A DNA stretch of 10,577 bases from an uncultured Lentisphaeria bacterium. GTDB lineage: Bacteria > Verrucomicrobiota > Lentisphaeria > Victivallales > Victivallaceae. The notes beneath the pieces are model-generated. The model searched no databases, was not told the origin of the DNA, and was given only the letters and a program-made list of their open reading frames with translations. The stretch lies in NCBI GenBank assembly GCA_903821255.1, contig CAIJKT010000122.1, positions 1 through 10,577 of the forward strand. The letters are read 5' to 3'. Shown here in pieces: positions 8,340 through 10,577 of the stretch (position 1 is the first letter of the stretch; each line of letters opens with the position of its first letter). Made by a program: the position numbers and the translations under genes.

Positions 8340-8358
8340 CCACGTCCCGAGGACGTGG
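8340..8358. repeat. Perfect hairpin, 8-bp stem with 3-nt loop
   Basis: CCACGTCC (8340-8347), loop CGA, GGACGTGG (8351-8358). It lies in the gap between the LamG gene and the prepilin promoter, 12 nt from a second hairpin's core. No U-tract follows on either strand, so it is not a standard intrinsic terminator on its own. No second copy was found in this window. Confidence 0.5.
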
Positions 8359-8366
8359 CTGCTAAG

Positions 8367-8395
8367 GAACAGGCGGCGCCAAGCCGCCTTTGTTC
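8367..8395. terminator. Strong GC-rich hairpin, possible terminator of the LamG-domain gene
   Basis: AGGCGGC (8371-8377), loop GCCAA and GCCGCCT (8383-8389) form a perfect 7-bp stem. It extends by GAAC (8367-8370) pairing with GTTC (8392-8395) across a 2-nt bulge. It starts about 10 nt after the stop codon at 8406, the right place for a minus-strand terminator. However, the T-rich tail (TTTGTT) is on the plus strand, where no gene precedes it. It may be bidirectional, or part of an extragenic palindromic unit together with the neighbouring hairpin. Confidence 0.4.
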
Positions 8396-8405
8396 GAAAC
8401 TGTTG

Positions 8406-10451
8406 TTACTGATTAGCCATTTCTGCTGGAGTCAATGCCCGTTTATATACTTTTGCGCAGTCAATCTGCCCGTTCATATAATTACCCGTTATCCAGGCGC
8501 CGATTTTCAAGTCGGCACTTGTATCAGTGCTTGCATATGAACCAGCGCCAACGCTTCCTTTCTGAACCCCGTCAACATAAAATACGGCATTGCCTGTTCT
8601 CGTAACTGTCACTCCTACAGTATGCCACCGGCCATCGGTCAGTCCGAGATTCTGATTGGAATCCAGCCATGTGCCATTCAGGGCCAGTCTCAGTTTTCCA
8701 ACTGACGGGGTATAAAACAGCGCATAGCCTGGAGCCCCGCTGCCGCCTTTGGTAACAAGCCCGACATAAGTTCCTTGAGTCGCTTCGAGCCTGACCCTGG
8801 AGACAATGGTAAAATCGGATGTTCCTACATTCATACTGGATGAACTTACACAATTGATATAATCCCCGCTGCCGTCCAGTGTAACTACTCCATTACCAAG
8901 TAAGGCATTGCCACACAATATACCATTATTGGTGAAAAAGCTGGAATCCAGCGCAGTTGTTGAGCCTGATTTATCATTCATTTCCATATCAAAGACTTTA
9001 TTGCTGTGCAGGTCGCCCATCTCGTTAGCACTAAGCGTTCTTTTAAAAATACGGACACAATCCATTTGCCCGGAGAGTGCATAGGCTGAACTTCCCAGCC
9101 ACGAACCAATCTGCAAATCCCTGTTTTGATTGACAATGTCTGAATTTGGAAGATCTGCCGTCAGGGCATTTCCATTTTGCGTGCCGTCAACATAAAACTT
9201 AATGCCGCTGGAGCCGCCGTCACGATCTATGGTAACGCCTACTGTATGCCAGGAACCATTTTTCAGATTAACAGGAGTGACAACAGAGGTTTTCCATATT
9301 CGCGACTCGCCCTGGCCGTTGTAAGCAAATACCAGTTGATTATTCAGGTAGTCGTAAATAAATGCATAGCCGGGAGTGCTTGATGAGCCATCAGCGCCTT
9401 TGGTTACAATTCCGAGGTACTGACGGGTGGTTGAATTCAGTTTGATCTTTGCAGAAATGGTCATATCCAGTTTCCCCATTTCCACGCTCTTATCCTTGCC
9501 GCAGTTAACATAACCGCCGGTCAAGGTTATAACCCCGCCGCCAACTGCAGCTCCGCCGGTCAGCACTCCGGTGTCGCCAGATTTGAAAGGGTCGCAGCCG
9601 GAGGAATCGTAAGTTGTTGAACCACTGGCTTCGCTGAACAACAAATCCAGGGCGGCGGCGTCATTTTCGAGAACATATACCCGCGAATCATTGGGTGGAA
9701 TGGAAACGGTAAACTGGGAACTGCTTACTGCCGCTTCATATTCACCAGTAAAGAAGTTCTTAATCGAAGTCGCAGTATAACCGGAAATAGTGAAAGTAAC
9801 AGATTGAGTTGAATTCTGCTCATTAGTAACAATTACATAACCTTTGCCGTTGTAATCTCTGGTTCCGAACTCAATAAATGTGTTGTTAGGGGTGAGAGCC
9901 CATGATGTCCAATGCGGCATACGAATAATCGGCAGTAACTTATTAATCTCGTCTCGGATAGTCGGCAACTGACTCCACCACGGCTGATATTCTATTTTAG
10001 TATTTGACGCGCTGGGAGATGTCGAACCATTATACCAGTCTCTCCAAAATCCAATGCCTTTGGCACCCTTGGCAATCGCGGTAAAAACGCGCGGGCGGAA
10101 ATGTTCTTTGACCGGATTGTTAAGTTGAGCAATTACCGCCGGCATTTCCTGCTTTTGTAAGTTATTCAAAGCAATGAAGCCGAAAACGCTGCGGAAGTCT
10201 TCAGGGCAAACCTCCGTGGCGTCTGGCTGGTCATCGGTAACGTAAGTGCCGGTAATGTCCATAATTGCCAATCCCTGACTGGTATTATGATACCTTCCGG
10301 CAATCCCTTCCTGCCCGTTGAGTCCGTAAATAGGACGCTGTCCGTCATCCCAGTCCTTTATGATGTTCGTTACTGTTGTCGGCAAGCTCCACTCGTAAGG
10401 AGTTGCGCTTTCGTTATCCCAGTAGTAAAATAATATATATGGGGTATGCAC
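8406..10451 (-). CDS. TIM-barrel glycosidase-like protein with two C-terminal LamG-like domains (5' part missing or disrupted)
   Basis: The 681 residues read from a GTG at 10451 begin in mid-domain: TPYILFYYWDNES (3-15), RPIYGLNG (39-46) and FTAIAKGAKGIGFWRDWY (123-140) are typical of the later strands of a (beta/alpha)8 glycosidase-like barrel. A small beta domain follows (about 187-262). Two concanavalin-like, LamG-type domains come next: about 268-479, with WHTVGVTIDR (401-410) and KFYVDGTQNG (418-427), and about 486-678, with WHTVGVTVTR (609-618) and VFYVDGVQKG (623-632). These probably bind glycans. Each repeat has a cysteine at matching sites (317/465 and 534/665), a possible disulfide. 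The GTG lacks a convincing ribosome binding site and no signal peptide follows it, so it is unlikely to be the true start. A same-frame stop lies at 10485-10487. Export is inferred from the domain type. Confidence 0.75.
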   Translation of the reverse strand: MHTPYILFYYWDNESATPYEWSLPTTVTNIIKDWDDGQRPIYGLNGQEGIAGRYHNTSQGLAIMDITGTYVTDDQPDATEVCPEDFRSVFGFIALNNLQKQEMPAVIAQLNNPVKEHFRPRVFTAIAKGAKGIGFWRDWYNGSTSPSASNTKIEYQPWWSQLPTIRDEINKLLPIIRMPHWTSWALTPNNTFIEFGTRDYNGKGYVIVTNEQNSTQSVTFTISGYTATSIKNFFTGEYEAAVSSSQFTVSIPPNDSRVYVLENDAAALDLLFSEASGSTTYDSSGCDPFKSGDTGVLTGGAAVGGGVITLTGGYVNCGKDKSVEMGKLDMTISAKIKLNSTTRQYLGIVTKGADGSSSTPGYAFIYDYLNNQLVFAYNGQGESRIWKTSVVTPVNLKNGSWHTVGVTIDRDGGSSGIKFYVDGTQNGNALTADLPNSDIVNQNRDLQIGSWLGSSAYALSGQMDCVRIFKRTLSANEMGDLHSNKVFDMEMNDKSGSTTALDSSFFTNNGILCGNALLGNGVVTLDGSGDYINCVSSSSMNVGTSDFTIVSRVRLEATQGTYVGLVTKGGSGAPGYALFYTPSVGKLRLALNGTWLDSNQNLGLTDGRWHTVGVTVTRTGNAVFYVDGVQKGSVGAGSYASTDTSADLKIGAWITGNYMNGQIDCAKVYKRALTPAEMANQ

Positions 10452-10577
10452 TTCACTGAAGCACCCCCTGCCTGTTGTGTTTGACTATTTTCGAATAGGG
10501 TACCGCTTCCGTAACCACGGCGTACTGCGATAATCGATAAAACAACTTTCCTCTGGATGTTGATTTCCGTCTATTGA
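10452..10577 (-). pseudogene. Frame-disrupted upstream part of the TIM-barrel/LamG gene
   Basis: Upstream of 10451 the frame continues as CFSEV and then meets TAG (complement of 10485-10487). The next frame over encodes a plausible barrel segment, complement of 10570 down to about 10464: KVVLSIIAVRRGYGSG, then TLFENSQTQQAGG. Adding one G to the G5 run (C5 at 10464-10468) joins the two into QQAGGCFSEVHTPYILFYYW. The second frame itself has a TAG at 10571-10573, so either another change lies there or the gene is decayed. This could be real pseudogenisation or sequence error near a contig end. Confidence 0.5.

Noticed and set aside
8391..8399. GTTCGAAAC resembling a tRNA T-loop
   Set aside because: No matching acceptor, D or anticodon arms can be built around it; the neighbouring bases belong to the GC hairpin.

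Overview
The window most resembles a member of the PVC group, with Lentisphaerota (Victivallales-like) the best guess. The strongest clue is the type IV prepilin-like protein at 7482-8174, whose N-terminus ([20 protein letters not shown], then [12 protein letters not shown]) and C-terminal histidine-to-DG motif are typical of the large expansions of these proteins in Lentisphaerota, Planctomycetota and Verrucomicrobiota. Large secreted, multidomain carbohydrate-active proteins beside it fit a polysaccharide-degrading lifestyle. The assignment is an inference from protein style; no rRNA or other marker is present.

Layout. (1) 1-1013, minus strand: pyrK followed by the 5' end of pyrD, the two subunits of the NAD-dependent class 1B dihydroorotate dehydrogenase, with a good promoter at 1048-1075. 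(2) 1223-4027, plus strand: a PLP sugar aminotransferase (DegT/DnrJ/EryC1/StrS family), a GT4-like glycosyltransferase and a GNAT acetyltransferase. The last two overlap by 23 nt. Together they look like a module that makes an N-acetylated amino sugar and transfers it to a surface glycan. (3) 4046-8174, minus strand: the prepilin-like gene followed 73 nt later by a 1120-residue exported protein with a carbohydrate-binding-like N-terminus, a TIM-barrel-like centre and beta-rich C-terminal domains. (4) 8406-10577, minus strand: the 3' part of another secreted-hydrolase-type gene, with the end of a TIM-barrel, a beta domain and two tandem LamG-like domains. Its 5' part is frame-disrupted and runs out of the window.

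The region between parts 3 and 4 (8175-8405) is the most information-rich non-coding stretch. The prepilin gene has a near-consensus promoter (TTGACT, 17 bp, TATAAT) whose entire spacer is a 17-bp inverted repeat with perfect 8-bp arms. A second copy of its 15-bp core (ATGAAATNATTTCAT) lies 77 bp upstream. This strongly suggests a repressor operator pair controlling the prepilin and hydrolase genes together. Farther upstream are two strong hairpins (8340-8358 and 8367-8395), which may be a terminator or an extragenic palindromic element.

No tRNA, rRNA, CRISPR array, insertion sequence or transposase was recognised, and there is no gene-free stretch longer than 300 bases.
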